DNA of 64,000 bases, taken from the NCBI RefSeq assembly GCF_000340215.1, contig NW_006921532.1:4849126-4913125 (forward strand). Reading direction: 5' to 3'. The DNA is from Pseudocercospora fijiensis CIRAD86 (lineage: Eukaryota > Ascomycota > Dothideomycetes > Mycosphaerellales > Mycosphaerellaceae). The position numbers and the translations under genes are program-made. Positions 34,500 to 45,758 of the stretch are shown piece by piece (positions within the stretch are counted from its first letter, which is position 1; each line of letters opens with the position of its first letter). The notes beneath the pieces are model-generated. The model made no database searches. It was not told the DNA's origin and was given only the letters and a program-made list of their open reading frames with translations.

Positions 34500-36900
34500 C
34501 TTCGGAGTAAGCTATTATAGTAGCGGCGATCTATTGTTAGGAGGCTCCTTTCCTTGCGCTATGTTTAGGTTAACTAGCCTCCGATCGCTACGCTTGCGCT
34601 CGGAGGTCTTTAGTTTCCCGAATCGGTAGAGTCGTCCTTCTACTCCTAGCTAGTAATAGCGGAAGTCTTCGCTATTCCCCTAGTCTTCTTAAACTTAAAC
34701 AAGGGACATAACTTGTGCTACTACTAGTGTTCTATACTCTTGTAGGCGTAGTAGAGAACCTTAGATCTAGGCTTATTAGCTTCTTCCTTTATTAGATCGC
34801 GGTATATAAAGCCTTCCTTCTTAGCAGTATCCTAGTCGTACTAGTTCTTTATCTTCTTATTAAAGTAAATATGCTTTAGCTTACTATTAAAAGGATCCTT
34901 TTTCTCCTTATTACCGTCCCTACCGGAGGCTCCTCCGCGACCGCCGCGGCCTCTACCGCTAGCTCCGCCGCGTAGGTTAGAACTCTGTCCGCGTAGTAGT
35001 ACGAGGTTTAGATCGGCCTCTACGTCTCTATAACGGTCGGCTATCGCATCGAGATTATCGAACTTGTTACTAGCTAACTTAGTACAAAGTCGTATCTCTA
35101 GCTTCTCCTTTATATCTTCTATAAGCTCGGCTTAGGCTTTAGCTTCATTCTTGCCTTGCTTGAGATAGTAGCCGTGTTCCTAGAAGTCCGCAAAGAAGTT
35201 ATCGAATAATTAATTCTCCTTTTATACTAACGTTTAATATACCTTACGGTGCTTTTGTCTCTCGTAGTATTCTTTCTATAGCAGGGCTTCTAAGACTTAT
35301 TCCTATAATGTAAACTCTCTAGCCCTCTTCCTTAAAAACACTCGACGGTACGCTTCCCTAGTAACTAGGCTTATAAAGGTATTAATATACGTCTCCTTAT
35401 CTCTACCTATACGCTCTTCTATACGTATATAGGCAGTAACTTTGTCTTTCTACTCCGTAAAGGTAACCTTCTTATCCTTCGAATAAGTATAGATAGGTAG
35501 CTTAGTAAGCGGGTTCTTTGTTATAATTAGCGTGCTCTTCGGCCTTACTACTATAACGTCCGACTCTTTACTAGGCGGTACGGATTTGGTTCGGGGGCCT
35601 AGAGTATCGCTAGTACGGTCGTTAAGCGGAACCTTCTTCTTTCTATAGATAACCTCTACGGAGCCTTTACGACCCCCCGGAGGTAGAACGGGTATCTCGA
35701 ACCCGCTACTTAAGTCCTCGTCCGATAGATCCTTACTATCTAGCAGCCTCTATAAAGGGGTCTTCTTAGTCCTCTTAGACTTTAGCTTCCGTATTCGTAT
35801 CGCATCTCGAGCCTGTTCTTTCGTAATACCTTTACCGTAAGGAGTCTCGGGCATACCGCCCTTAAACTATTCGTCCTATAATTTAGGATATTCTTGTATA
35901 CCCTAAGTTATAACCGAAATAGCTTGTTCTCCGAGGTCGTATACGAGTTCCTTAGTCGCCTTTAACTCCCTTTTTAGCTATTTAATTAGATCTGTAGCTT
36001 AAGAGCAATTATCCTTAAGCTTGTTAATCTTGCGGTTCTTATCTACGTCCTCGGTACGGAGCTAATTAAGGCTGCTTCCTCCTAGCTAATTATCTATAAT
36101 TGCGATTCTATTATTCGCGGATGTTAGGTCTTCTTAGACAGCCCTTAACTTATTACTTACTGCCTTCTATTTAGCCTCCTTCTATTTAAAGGCCGACCTG
36201 TTCCGAGAAGTAGTGCCTTTAATAGAGTTATACTCAATCTTGCTCTAATCTAGTACGTCTAGCAATCCCGCTAGGTAGTCCTTCGCCGTAGTCCTTAGCT
36301 CGTCGCTAAATCGCTAGGTAAAGTTATCCGTATCGTACCGGTATTTATATACCTTCTTCCTCGTAGGTTCTTATTCGTTATCTCTAGGTACGTCGACTTC
36401 CTCCTCGTTAATTAGGATAAAAGCTCGCAGATCTAATCTCTTAGAGGTACGACCTTCTATGCCTTGCTTGCTAAGCTTCTTACCCTTACCTATACGCTAG
36501 CGTCTAGCATATTCTTTAGCAAGCATATCCTATATACGCGCCTCTTGCTATTTTTCTTCCCTCTGCTTCCGTAGTACGTTATCGTAAGTATCGGGGTTAT
36601 CTCGACCCTAGGTCTAAGACCCGTCCTCGCCTTTACTCGTTATTCTACTAATAAAGGTGTCCTTTATATATAAGAACTCGTCGTTATTACTATCGCCTTC
36701 TCGAGGCGTTAGAACTAGTTTGCCTCTACGTAATAGGCGTTATAAGAAGTCCTCGTTTTAGGCTTCTAGTATGTTAATGCCTGCTTCTATTAACCTACTA
36801 TATAGTAATGTCTTGCTAGTATGCCTTGCCCTTTAGTAATACTAGTATACGTACTTAGCGTTCTCGTAAGCGCGTCGCGTCGTGCTACTACTTGTGTTAC
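34500..36900 (-). pseudogene. Element A gag remnant
   Basis: Broken gag region on the minus strand upstream of pol. A degenerate zinc knuckle is recognisable at about 34,720-34,750, with its cysteine and glycine codons altered by RIP; the end HKLCP remains. The rest is highly polar and fragmented, with no open frame over about 65 codons. Confidence 0.5.
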
Positions 36901-36971
36901 TAACATAGTCTATAGATGTCGTATTACCGTAGTATCGATAACGGTAATAGGACAATCGTAGTCTTAAAGCG

Positions 36972-36981
36972 GTAGCAAGTA
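36972..36981 (-). other. Element A primer-binding site, self-priming type
   Basis: The 10 nt gtagcaagta lie one base from the 5' LTR edge. Their reverse complement tacttgctac occurs inside the LTR at 37038-37047. This is the layout of Tf1-type self-priming, where the 5' end of the RNA folds back on the primer-binding site instead of using a tRNA. Confidence 0.6.
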
Positions 36982-36982
36982 A

Positions 36983-37155
36983 TAATACAGGCATAGGGTT
37001 ACGAGAGGCTCAAACCTAACAGCGTAAAAGTATTTAATACTTGCTACGAAGAAACGGAAGATAAGTCGTCGTTGCTGCGACGACTATATCTCTAAATAAA
37101 CAAAGGCAAGTAAATGTCTAAGACAAACAAGCCTACAGTGCGGTGCACTATAATA
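36983..37155 (-). repeat. Element A 5' LTR
   Basis: 173 bp, same length as the partner LTR at 29833-30005. It keeps more unmutated CpA and TpG than its partner (for example caggcatag against cgggtatag). Confidence 0.9.
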
Positions 37156-37352
37156 AGTAGACCGACTAAGATTAACGCGCTTAAAGTACTAGATAAGCTA
37201 GTAGAATTCGGCCTTAACTATGCGTCCTAAGTAACTAACTATATAACGAACGATATTAGTATTATACTATATAATATTTAAGCAAGATTAGTTTACTCGG
37301 CTATAGTCGAGAAAGAAATACTATACTATATAAAAGCTAGCCCGAGAGGCTA
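37156..37352 (+). mobile_element. LINE, segment 2 of 4
   Basis: Short LINE piece between elements A and C. It begins with the second copy of agtag (A's duplication) and ends with ggcta (37348-37352), C's duplication. Its frame continues from segment 1 and into segment 3 at 51625. This is the N-terminal part of ORF1. Confidence 0.75.
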
Positions 37353-37550
37353 TATAAGAAGGGTTATATTAGCAGGTAGATAGGGTGGTAGTAAATTAGT
37401 ATAGTATTCGATAGAGATCTAAGAGGAGAGGGAGGAAGGCAGGCTAGTTGGCCTAACGCCTAGCGCTAAGCCCTGCCTAAGGCATTAAGACCCTAGCTTT
37501 ACTCGAGCCCGGTCACATGCTAATTACGTATAACCTCTTTAGTCCTAACA
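37353..37550 (-). repeat. Element C 3' LTR
   Basis: 198 bp, an inverted copy of the B/E family LTR (TGTTAG...CTTACA read on the minus strand). The outer TG has become TA. A purine tract on the minus strand (37551-37565) adjoins it. Confidence 0.9.
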
Positions 37551-38740
37551 CACGCTTCCCTTCTAAAGGCCGCGCCCTCGTAGCTAGTCTTTATTCTATT
37601 CTCAACCTCTGTCGCTACTAACTTAGCAGGTCTAGCAAGCTTCTTAGTCCGCGCTAAATTAAACACGCAATTACCGATTATATAACTATATCAAACCTTA
37701 CCTCTAATATAATACAATATCTAACTCTAACTGCGCCATCCCTATATATAATAAAGTAATATATAACTATAAGAATTAACGACTATCGACTAATTACAAT
37801 ACGAGCGCACCTTCCCTACTATAATAGGTAGGTATACGGGGTATTGCAGCACTGCCCCCGTTCTGCGTAATGTCGTACCGAGTTCTTTGCGTCTACTCTA
37901 AAAGACCTAGCTATATCCGCTTCCGAGGGTTGTCCGCTTCCGAGGGTTTATTCTTGTTATTACGAGGGCTATTATTGTTCGTAGTTTCGCTAGCCCTAAT
38001 TAGTTAGGTTTAGTAGCCTTTAATTGTTAATCTTATCTTATCTTTTTAGAAAAAACACAGCTCGTCTAGTTTCTATAGGTAAAGGCTATTATAAGTGTAG
38101 TAGTAGAGGTTCGCCTCGCTTAAAGGGTTAGATAGATCGAGGAGTAACCTATTGTCCGCAAGATCGACCCTAGCTAGCTTAGCTCTATAGTTTTGCCCTT
38201 AGTTAGTCTATTAGTCGCTTAATCTTTTAACTTAGTTAAAGTTTTAACTTAGCCTCAAAGTTTTAATTAAACCTTTAATAGGCTTAAAGCTTTAATCAAA
38301 GTTTAATTAAAGGTGCCTTAGGCTCGTAGTGTAGGTAAGGTTACGTTTATAGGCGCAGCGACAATAGTAAGTAATATTAACAATAGTAGCGCTAGTCGTC
38401 TTAGCGCTAACTTTACCTTACTTCTAATTTCCTTCTTCGACTAATAACACACTCCGCAACACCGTTACTAATATAGCCGCGCCGGCCGCGCCGATTGCCT
38501 AGGCCTCGAGGCCTCGATAGAATAAAGGAACAAGAGGGGGACCTAAATACTAGGAGAAGGGCCTTGCAGGGCGCATTAGTAAAGAGGTAGAGTCCTTAAA
38601 AGAGCAGGCAATTAGTTAACGCGTCGTAGTGCGCCTAATATAGTCTTATTGTCCTTTATTGCTAACAATTGCTTGTCTCTAATTAGTTAGCTAATAGCAC
38701 CCTAGGGGTAGTATTATTCCTAGGCTTAGTAGTAATATTA
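37551..38740 (-). other. Element C non-coding 3' region
   Basis: About 1.2 kb between the chromodomain end and the 3' LTR, matching the same region of B (45759-46999) and E (57775-58986). It includes a variable run of AAAGTTTTAA/TTTAATTAAA-like units at about 38,225-38,315, longer here than in B or E, and a GC-only patch (gccgcgccggccgcgcc) near 38,475. Confidence 0.65.
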
Positions 38741-40030
38741 TAAGCTTTTAGCCTTCTTCTTGTTCTTTACGCTAGTCTAATACTTATCTAACAACTCGGT
38801 TATGTCCTTAAAGGAACCTTTAGCTTCCTACGAGTCCTATTTAGGTAAATAGCCTTGCTATCTTAATAGGTACTCCTTCTTACCTTTCCTAGTCCGGTGC
38901 TATAGGATACGTTCTACAGACTATAGCTCTTCCCTATCCGCTAGTATGTCTTCGTATTTAGTAGGTACTTTATCCCCCTCGCGCAGGTAATATAGCTTAA
39001 GAAGGGATACATAGAAGGTGTTATAGATAGTGTAATAGGGAGGAAGCTACAACTAATAGGCCTATACGGAGGAGCCCTTAACTTCTCGAATATAGAATAG
39101 GCTAATATATCTTAGTGCGAGCTTAGGCCTTGTTTTGCCGTTAGGTAATAGGTGCTTACGGATGCGGAGGTTCTTAGTGCTTAGCATAACTATATCGCCT
39201 TGTTTGAAGGTTATCGGCGTATAGTGCTTATCGTAGTAGGTCTTTTGGTACTCTTAAGCCTTTATCAACTTCTCGGCTATCTTAGTATAGATTTCTCGCA
39301 TCTTCTAAACCCTCTTAATAGCCGCTAGTATTTTAGGTACTTGACGCGCTTCCCTTTCCTTACGCTCGGCCTCGAGCGAGGTAAATAGGTCTTGTAGTAA
39401 GGCAGCGTTCTAGCCTATTATAGCAAAATAAGGGGAGACCTTAGTAGATAAGTAGACACTGTTATTATATACGAATTTAGCTAGTTATAGGAGGTTGACC
39501 TAGTCCTTAGGGTTCTTATTAATGTAACTGCGCAGGTACTACTACAGAGTAGCATTCTGCCTCTCTGTTTAACCGTTAGTCTATAGATAGAAGGCTGTTA
39601 ATAGCCGATACTTCAGTCTTAGCTGCAAGCAAATCTCGCTCTAATAGTAAGATGTTAGTGTCGATCTACGATCGGATACGATCCCCTTAGGGGTTCCCTA
39701 ATAGGTATAGAAGATGTCAGTCTATAGCGCCTCTACTATATTAATAGTAGTCTAATCCTTACGAGCAGGAATGTAGCGAGCACCCTTAGTGAATCGGTCT
39801 ATAACGACTAATATAGCGTTAAAGACGTCTTTGCTTCCTCTTCGCTTAGCAGAGGGAAGGCCTATAATAAAGTCTATTATAAGCTCTATAAAAGGCTTCT
39901 TTAGAATAGGGAGTGAAGACAACTCGCTAAATAGTAAGTACTTTAGTGCTTTAACTCGCTAGCATACTATATAGGTCTGTATATACTCCTTTATATACCG
40001 CTTACTATTTAGCTAGTAGTATGTACGCGA
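38741..40030 (-). pseudogene. Element C pol remnant, chromodomain and integrase part
   Basis: Inverted RIP-mutated copy of the region seen at 44,470-45,758 in element B, with the chromodomain next to the non-coding 3' region and integrase toward 40,030. It is interrupted by B inside the integrase zinc-finger region and resumes at 47201. Confidence 0.8.
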
Positions 40031-40035
40031 TAGTA

Positions 40036-40231
40036 TGTTAGGGCTAAGGAGGCTACACGTGATTAGCATGTAGTTAGGCCGAGTAAAGCCGGGGTCTCGG
40101 TGCCTTAGGCAGGGCTTGGCGCTTGGCGTTAGGCCAACTTGCCTGCCTTCCTCCCTCTCCTCTTAGATCTCTATCGAATACTACTTGTACCTACTACCAC
40201 CCTATCTACCTGCTGATATACCCTTCTTATA
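40036..40231 (+). repeat. Element B 5' LTR
   Basis: 196 bp, starts TGTTAG and ends CTTATA (CTTACA in the 3' copy). If self-priming holds, the transcript would start near 40173. Confidence 0.92.
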
Positions 40232-40242
40232 TAGTATTCGAT
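40232..40242 (+). other. Element B primer-binding site, self-priming type
   Basis: The 11 nt tagtattcgat directly after the 5' LTR are the exact reverse complement of atcgaatacta inside the LTR (40173-40183). Eleven nucleotides is also the length known for Tf1 self-priming. The same pair is kept in copies C and E. Confidence 0.75.
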
Positions 40243-40488
40243 CCACCCTTTAAGGGTAGTAGCTAGATAGTCCTTATTTCAAGCTTTTAGCGGTATAGCT
40301 ACGAACAAGACTAATCTAACTATATTACGCCCTAAGAACGGGACCTACACGTACTATTCTATCGAAACAACCGTACCAATTATCAAGCAAGGCCTTCTAT
40401 ACGGCCTATTACACTAAGTTAATCGCACTAGACCGATACCTACTAATTCCGCTATATCCGTATCTTAGGGGCTAACAATATATTATTA

Positions 40489-41860
40489 GTGTTACCCCCT
40501 ATTATAATGGCCGGCTTATTACGAAACAACAACCGTGCTGCCGCTAGCAGCGCTAGCAACGACAATGCTAGTAGTATAGTGCCTACTGAAGTGCCTACTA
40601 GAGCACCTACTAAAGTGCCTCCTGCCGAAGAGCCTACTATAGGACCTGCTAAAGAAGAACCTGCAGTTCTAGGTAACGACCTAGAATTGCCTGTCGACGA
40701 TATTCTTAACAATATTGTTAACCGTCGATATAGCTAGCTAGCCTTTAGGCCCTAACTAGTAGGGAGACTCTAAGAAGCTACCTAAAACAGGCTCACTGCC
40801 CTACGTTAAGAACAATAGCTAAAGGATAATCTCTTCGAGATTCGCCGCCTTTAGGAGGCCCTAATAACTAACACTAAGCCGATAGCAGGGCCGTCCTCAC
40901 TATTAGTCCTAGTTTAGAAGAAGGATGCTAAACTCAAGGACTGCACCGTGTTTAATAGCTCTAGTCGAAAGCAATATAATAACCATATTCGTAACTGTAA
41001 GCTTAACTAGCGCAATGCACCGAGAGCGCTACTAGATGACTATTCCTTAGTTGTCTATGCTATGCAGTATATTAACGGTAACCCTAAGCGTATATAGGAT
41101 AACTATTTTGATTCCCTTTACGACTAGACCGCTGTTTAATAGCAGGATTACAAGACTATCATGCTGAACACCCTTAGCAACCCTATATTGCGCTAGCAGC
41201 ACGCCTAAGACTAATACCTACGTGCTAAGCAAAAGGCCGACCAAACCTCTCGATCCTTCGAGGCCTATCTAAAGACCCTTAAGGACGATTTGCTACCTAA
41301 GACCGACTCTATCTAGATATCTAAGATACGACCTAAACTAAGATAGGAACTAGTCCTTGAATTAGACCGCCGCCGTGTGTTCGAACAGGCTAATCTTATA
41401 TACATTCAATTCATAGTTAAAGTAGAGACTACAGAGCGTATAGTACAGCTATAGCAACGGTTAGAATCTAAGATACGACCATCTACCAACCGTAGCCGCG
41501 GTAGAAACTAAGGAGGTACTCCCTAAACCAACACTGCTAACAATAGAAACAGTAACGACTAACGTGGAAGAGGCAGGGGCCGATACCGTAGTAGAAACCC
41601 CTAGCGAGGAAGAGGATAAGGAAGGGGCTTATTTCTATATACCCCTAATCGTTCATCCAATTCTAGCACTAATTCGAGCGGACCTAGCGGTGCCCTAACT
41701 AGATACAAGTGCTTCAATTGTAATAGCACCACTTATTTACTAGGCTAATGTAATAGGCCTCGAGACTAGGCCCGAGTCGACCGTGCTGCCGCTAAATACC
41801 GAAAGCACCTCTTAGCCGCTAATGCTACCCCTATTAGCCCTTCTAACTATTCGAAAAAAG
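40489..41860 (+). pseudogene. Element B gag remnant
   Basis: Starts with an 82-codon intact stretch (40489-40737) containing a Pro-Thr repeat (VPTEVPTRAPTKVPP) and the motif LPVDDILNNIVNRRYS. The middle keeps DRRRVFEQANLIYIQF. Arg/Gly-rich basic stretches follow, then a zinc knuckle at about 41,705-41,755 (KCFNCNSTTY), in which the His codon has changed to Tyr. Stops are at Gln/Trp codons. Confidence 0.8.
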
Positions 41861-41888
41861 AGTAAGCGCCGTACTAACTGTTAGCCTT

Positions 41889-44800
41889 GTGCGGCGTAAG
41901 ACTATCGACATTGTGCTAGCTATTATACGCACCTGTCTCGTATCGGACTCGCATAGTAACAATTATAGAACTAAGGTTACGCTAGACCTAGGAAATTCAG
42001 TTAGTGCCCTTATTAGCTATCGCCTAGCTAAGCAATTAGACCTTCGACAACTGCCTAGGACTAACCTACCAACCCTTGCTTGGTTTAATAACGCTCGGCA
42101 CTTAACCTACGGAGCCTACTATATCTATATAGCTCTAAAGGACGACCTCGGAAATGAACGTATACTAAACTTTACTACCTATACGGTAGACATAGACAGC
42201 CTCCTATCCGACATTGTTATTAGTAACCCTATTCTTAAGTACTATGCTATAGTTATAGACTTAGGCAGTTAATAATAGCGATTCGGAATCGCTAGGAAAG
42301 AGGACATTAAACACATCGATATTAGCGAGTGTCCTAATAATATTAGGGTCCTATTCATTAGCAACCTAACTCCCGCCTTAGCTAATCTAACTGCCGACCT
42401 GCTCGGTAGTAATAACGATGAACCTATGCCCCCTAATAGCATAGACCCTAACTAGCTTGCTCGTATACTAGAGCCTATTCGAGAGACCTATATTGATGTG
42501 TTCAAATACTACTTAGCATCGACATTGCCTATGTTTAAAGAGACGGATTATAAGATTGATATTATAGAGGGCAAAGAGGTCCCTTTTAGACCCCTCTACA
42601 ACCTTAGTAAACGAGAGCTTGCTGTATTGCGTAAGTACCTAGAGGAAAACCTAGCTAATAGCCGGATACGGTACAGTAACAGCCCTGCTAGTGCCCCTAT
42701 CCTATTCGTACTAAAGAAAGATAGTAGCCTGCGCCTCTATATCGATTATCGTAGGCTCAATGCTGTTACTATTAAAGATCGTTGTCTACTTCCTCTTATT
42801 AATAAGACCCTCGATCGCCTTTCTAGTGCCTACTACTATACTATATTAGACATTAAGGACGCCTATTACCGCATCCGTATTCGTAAGGGCGATAAATGGA
42901 AGACAGCCTTTCGTACTCGCTATAGCTATTTTAAGTACTTAGTTATGCTATTTAGGCTAGCTAATACCCCTACTACATTCTAGTCCTATATCAATCGGGC
43001 CCTATTAGGCCTATTGGATTACCTCTGTGTGGTTTACCTAGATAACATCCTAGTTTATATACACTCTCCTAATATTGCGGAATACTAGGCTGCAGTCCGT
43101 AAGGTACTCGATCGCCTAAGGGCCTATAGCTTGTATTGCAAGCCTTCTAAATGCACCTTTGCTACTAAAGAGGTGTCCTTCCTTGGCTTCCTCGTGTTAA
43201 CCGAGGGTGTTAAGGCTAATCCTAATCGGATTAAGACTATTACTAAGTAGCCGACGCCTACTAGTATTAAAGAGCTTCAATTATTCCTAGGTTTTACTAA
43301 CTTCTACCGTCGATTTATCGAAGGTTACTCGCGGCACGTAATGCTACTAACTGAGCTTACTAAAACCAAGGCCAACCCGACTAGAGAATTCAAATAGACT
43401 AATAGAGTACAAGCCGCTTTTAACGGTCTAAAGCGACGCTTTACTAAAGTCCCCTTATTATACTATTTCGTACTAAACAAGCAGATCCGAATTGAGACTA
43501 ACGCTTTACAGTTCGCTATATCGGCTATTATGTCCTAGCAATCAGATAATAACTATTACTAGCACCCGATTGCCTTCTTCTCGAGGAAGATAATTAATAT
43601 AGAGCGTCGCTACGAGATATATAAGCAAGAGCTCCTAGCTATTATCGAGGCCTTTAAGCACTAGCGCTACTATCTCGATAGTGCTTAGTATACTATTTAG
43701 GTCTACATAGACTATAACAACCTCCGTAGCATTACTAAGGTTACTAGGGTTATAGGTCGACAGGCTAGATAGGCCGTCTACCTCGCCGGGTTTGATTTTA
43801 ATGTATTATACCGGCTAGGCGTAAGTAACCCTGCCGATAGCCTATCGAGGCGACCTAATTACGATAGCGAAATCTAACACATTAATTCTTTGTTTCTAAC
43901 CCTATAGTATAAGATTGCTATAGCCCGTATTGTTAATAAGCAAGCGTAGGATAAGCGGCTTACCGGACTCCGCGACGGCTTAAAGCATATTAATGCTCTT
44001 GCTATATTGATAGTACGTATTAAGGCAAGAGCTAAGGATATAGACAGGAGAAGTTATAATAACTCCCTAGTCGATATCGCTATATACAGTAACAGCGATT
44101 AAAGCACTAATACAGTTAATCCGGCTGCTAGTGCTATTAGATGTATACAATGCGTACCTCGTTTAATAGCGAGGGTGCTATTAAATAACCTTGCAAATAG
44201 GGATAGTCAATCGTTTATAGATGAGCTGTTACGGGCTTAGTAGAGGGACGCCTTTGCTACTAAACGTATAGACAAGCTTGTAAGTAGGCGAAAGACTCGA
44301 TCTAGCAAGAGTAACAACTAGTCGATCGATAACAAAGGTTATTTAAAGTTTAAGGGCAGATACTATGTCCCTACTAAACATTCGATCCGATAAGAGCTTC
44401 TTAAGCGACACTATAATAGTGAGCTTGCCGGTTACTATAGTATAGAGAGGTCGCACGAGCTACTATCGCGTACATACTACTAGCTAAATAGTGAGCGGGA
44501 TATAAAGGAATACGTTAATACGTATGCCGTATGTCAACGTGTTAAGGCACTAAAACATTAGCCTTTTAGCGAGTTGTCCTTATTACCAATCCCTTATAAG
44601 CTATTTGCAGAGCTTATAATAGACTTTATTATAGGCCTTCTACCTGCTAAACGTAGGGGCAGTAAGGACATCTTCGATGCTATCCTTATTATAGTAGATC
44701 GGTTTACTAAAGGCGCTCGATACATCCCGGCACGGAAGGATTGGACTGCTATTAACATAGCAGAGGCTCTATAGAGCAACATCTTCTGTACCTATTAGGG

Positions 44801-45758
44801 GACCCCTAAGGGGATAGTCTCTAACCGGGGCACGATATTTATATCCTATTATTAGAGCGAGATATGCCTATAGCTAAGACTGAAGCATCGGCTATTAACA
44901 GCCTTCTATCTACAGACCGACGGTCAAATAGAGAGGCAGAATGCCACCCTATAGCAGTACCTACGTAGCTATATCAATGAGAACCCTAATAACTAGGTCA
45001 ATCTCCTACAACTAGCCGAATTCGTATATAACAACAGTGTCTACTCATCTACTAAGGTGTCACCTTATTTCGCTATAATAGGAAGCAACCCTGCGCTGCT
45101 ATAAGACCTATTTACCTCGCTCGAGGCCGAGCGCAAGGAAAGGGAAGCGCGTTAAGTACCCGAAACACTAGCGGCTATTAAGAGGGTTTAAAAGATACGA
45201 GAGATTTACGCTAAGTTAGCTAACAAACTAGCAAAGGCCTAGGCATATTAGAAGGCCTACTATAACAAACACTATACGCTAATAACCTTCAAGCAAGGCG
45301 ATATAGTTATGCTAAGCACTAAGAACCTCCGTATCCGCAAATACCTATTACCTAACGGCAAAACAAGGCCTAAGCTCGCACTAAGATACATTAGCCTATT
45401 CCGCATTCGAGAAGTTAAGGGCTCCTCCGTATAGGCCTATTAGTTGTAGCTCCTACCTCATTACACTATCTATAATACCTTCTATGTATCCCTCCTTAAG
45501 CCGTACTACCTACGCGAAGGGGATAAAGCCCCTACAGAACACGAAGATATACTAGCGGATAGTAAGGAGCTGTAGTCCGTAGAATGTATCCTAAACTATC
45601 GGACTAGACAAGGTAAGAAGGAGTACCTATTAAGATAGCAAGGCTATTTACTAGAATGGGACTTATAGGAAGCTAAAGACTCCTTTGAGGACATAACCGA
45701 GTTGTTAGATAAGTATTGGACTAGCGCAAAGAACAAGAAGAAGGCTAAAAGCTTATAA
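41889..45758 (+). pseudogene. Element B pol remnant
   Basis: The protease region (41889-42272) is still open for 127 codons, with DLGNSVSALIS at the active-site position. RT lies at about 42,498-43,250; 42498-42983 is open for 161 codons ([27 protein letters not shown]). The catalytic box at about 43,035-43,060 reads YLDNILVY instead of YLDD, a TG-to-TA change. RNase H is at about 43,440-43,880, integrase zinc finger at 44,370-44,560, and integrase core at 44,574-45,110 (a 66-codon open piece with ELIIDFIIGLLPAK). The chromodomain is at about 45,560-45,745 (KKEYLLR, EAKDSFEDITELLDKYW). Not functional: many TAG/TAA. Confidence 0.9.

Larger units (their letters stand above)
29833..37155 (-). 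mobile_element. LTR retrotransposon A (Ty3/gypsy, RIP-mutated), minus strand
   Basis: A 7,323-bp element with 173-bp LTRs at both ends, flanked by the 5-bp duplication agtag (29828-29832 and 37156-37160). Both LTRs begin TA and end TA, consistent with TG...CA termini after RIP. The coding sense is minus: gag on the right, pol toward the left, and a purine-rich tract next to the left (3') LTR. It sits inside the LINE. All frames are broken by TAG/TAA. Confidence 0.9.
37353..40035 (-). mobile_element. LTR retrotransposon C, 3' half (minus strand), split by element B
   Basis: Left half of a chromodomain Ty3/gypsy element in minus orientation: 3' LTR, non-coding 3' region (to about 38,740), chromodomain, and part of integrase. 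It stops at the tagta duplication (40031-40035) where element B inserted, and continues at 47196. C as a whole spans 37353-51624, flanked by ggcta (37348-37352 and 51625-51629); without B it would be about 7.1 kb. Confidence 0.9.

Noticed and set aside
40452..40712. Open frame opposite the gag of element B (and the like at 50949-51206 and 52587-52853)
   Set aside because: It recurs in each copy only because it is antisense to the Pro-Thr gag segment; RIP depletes stops unevenly by strand.
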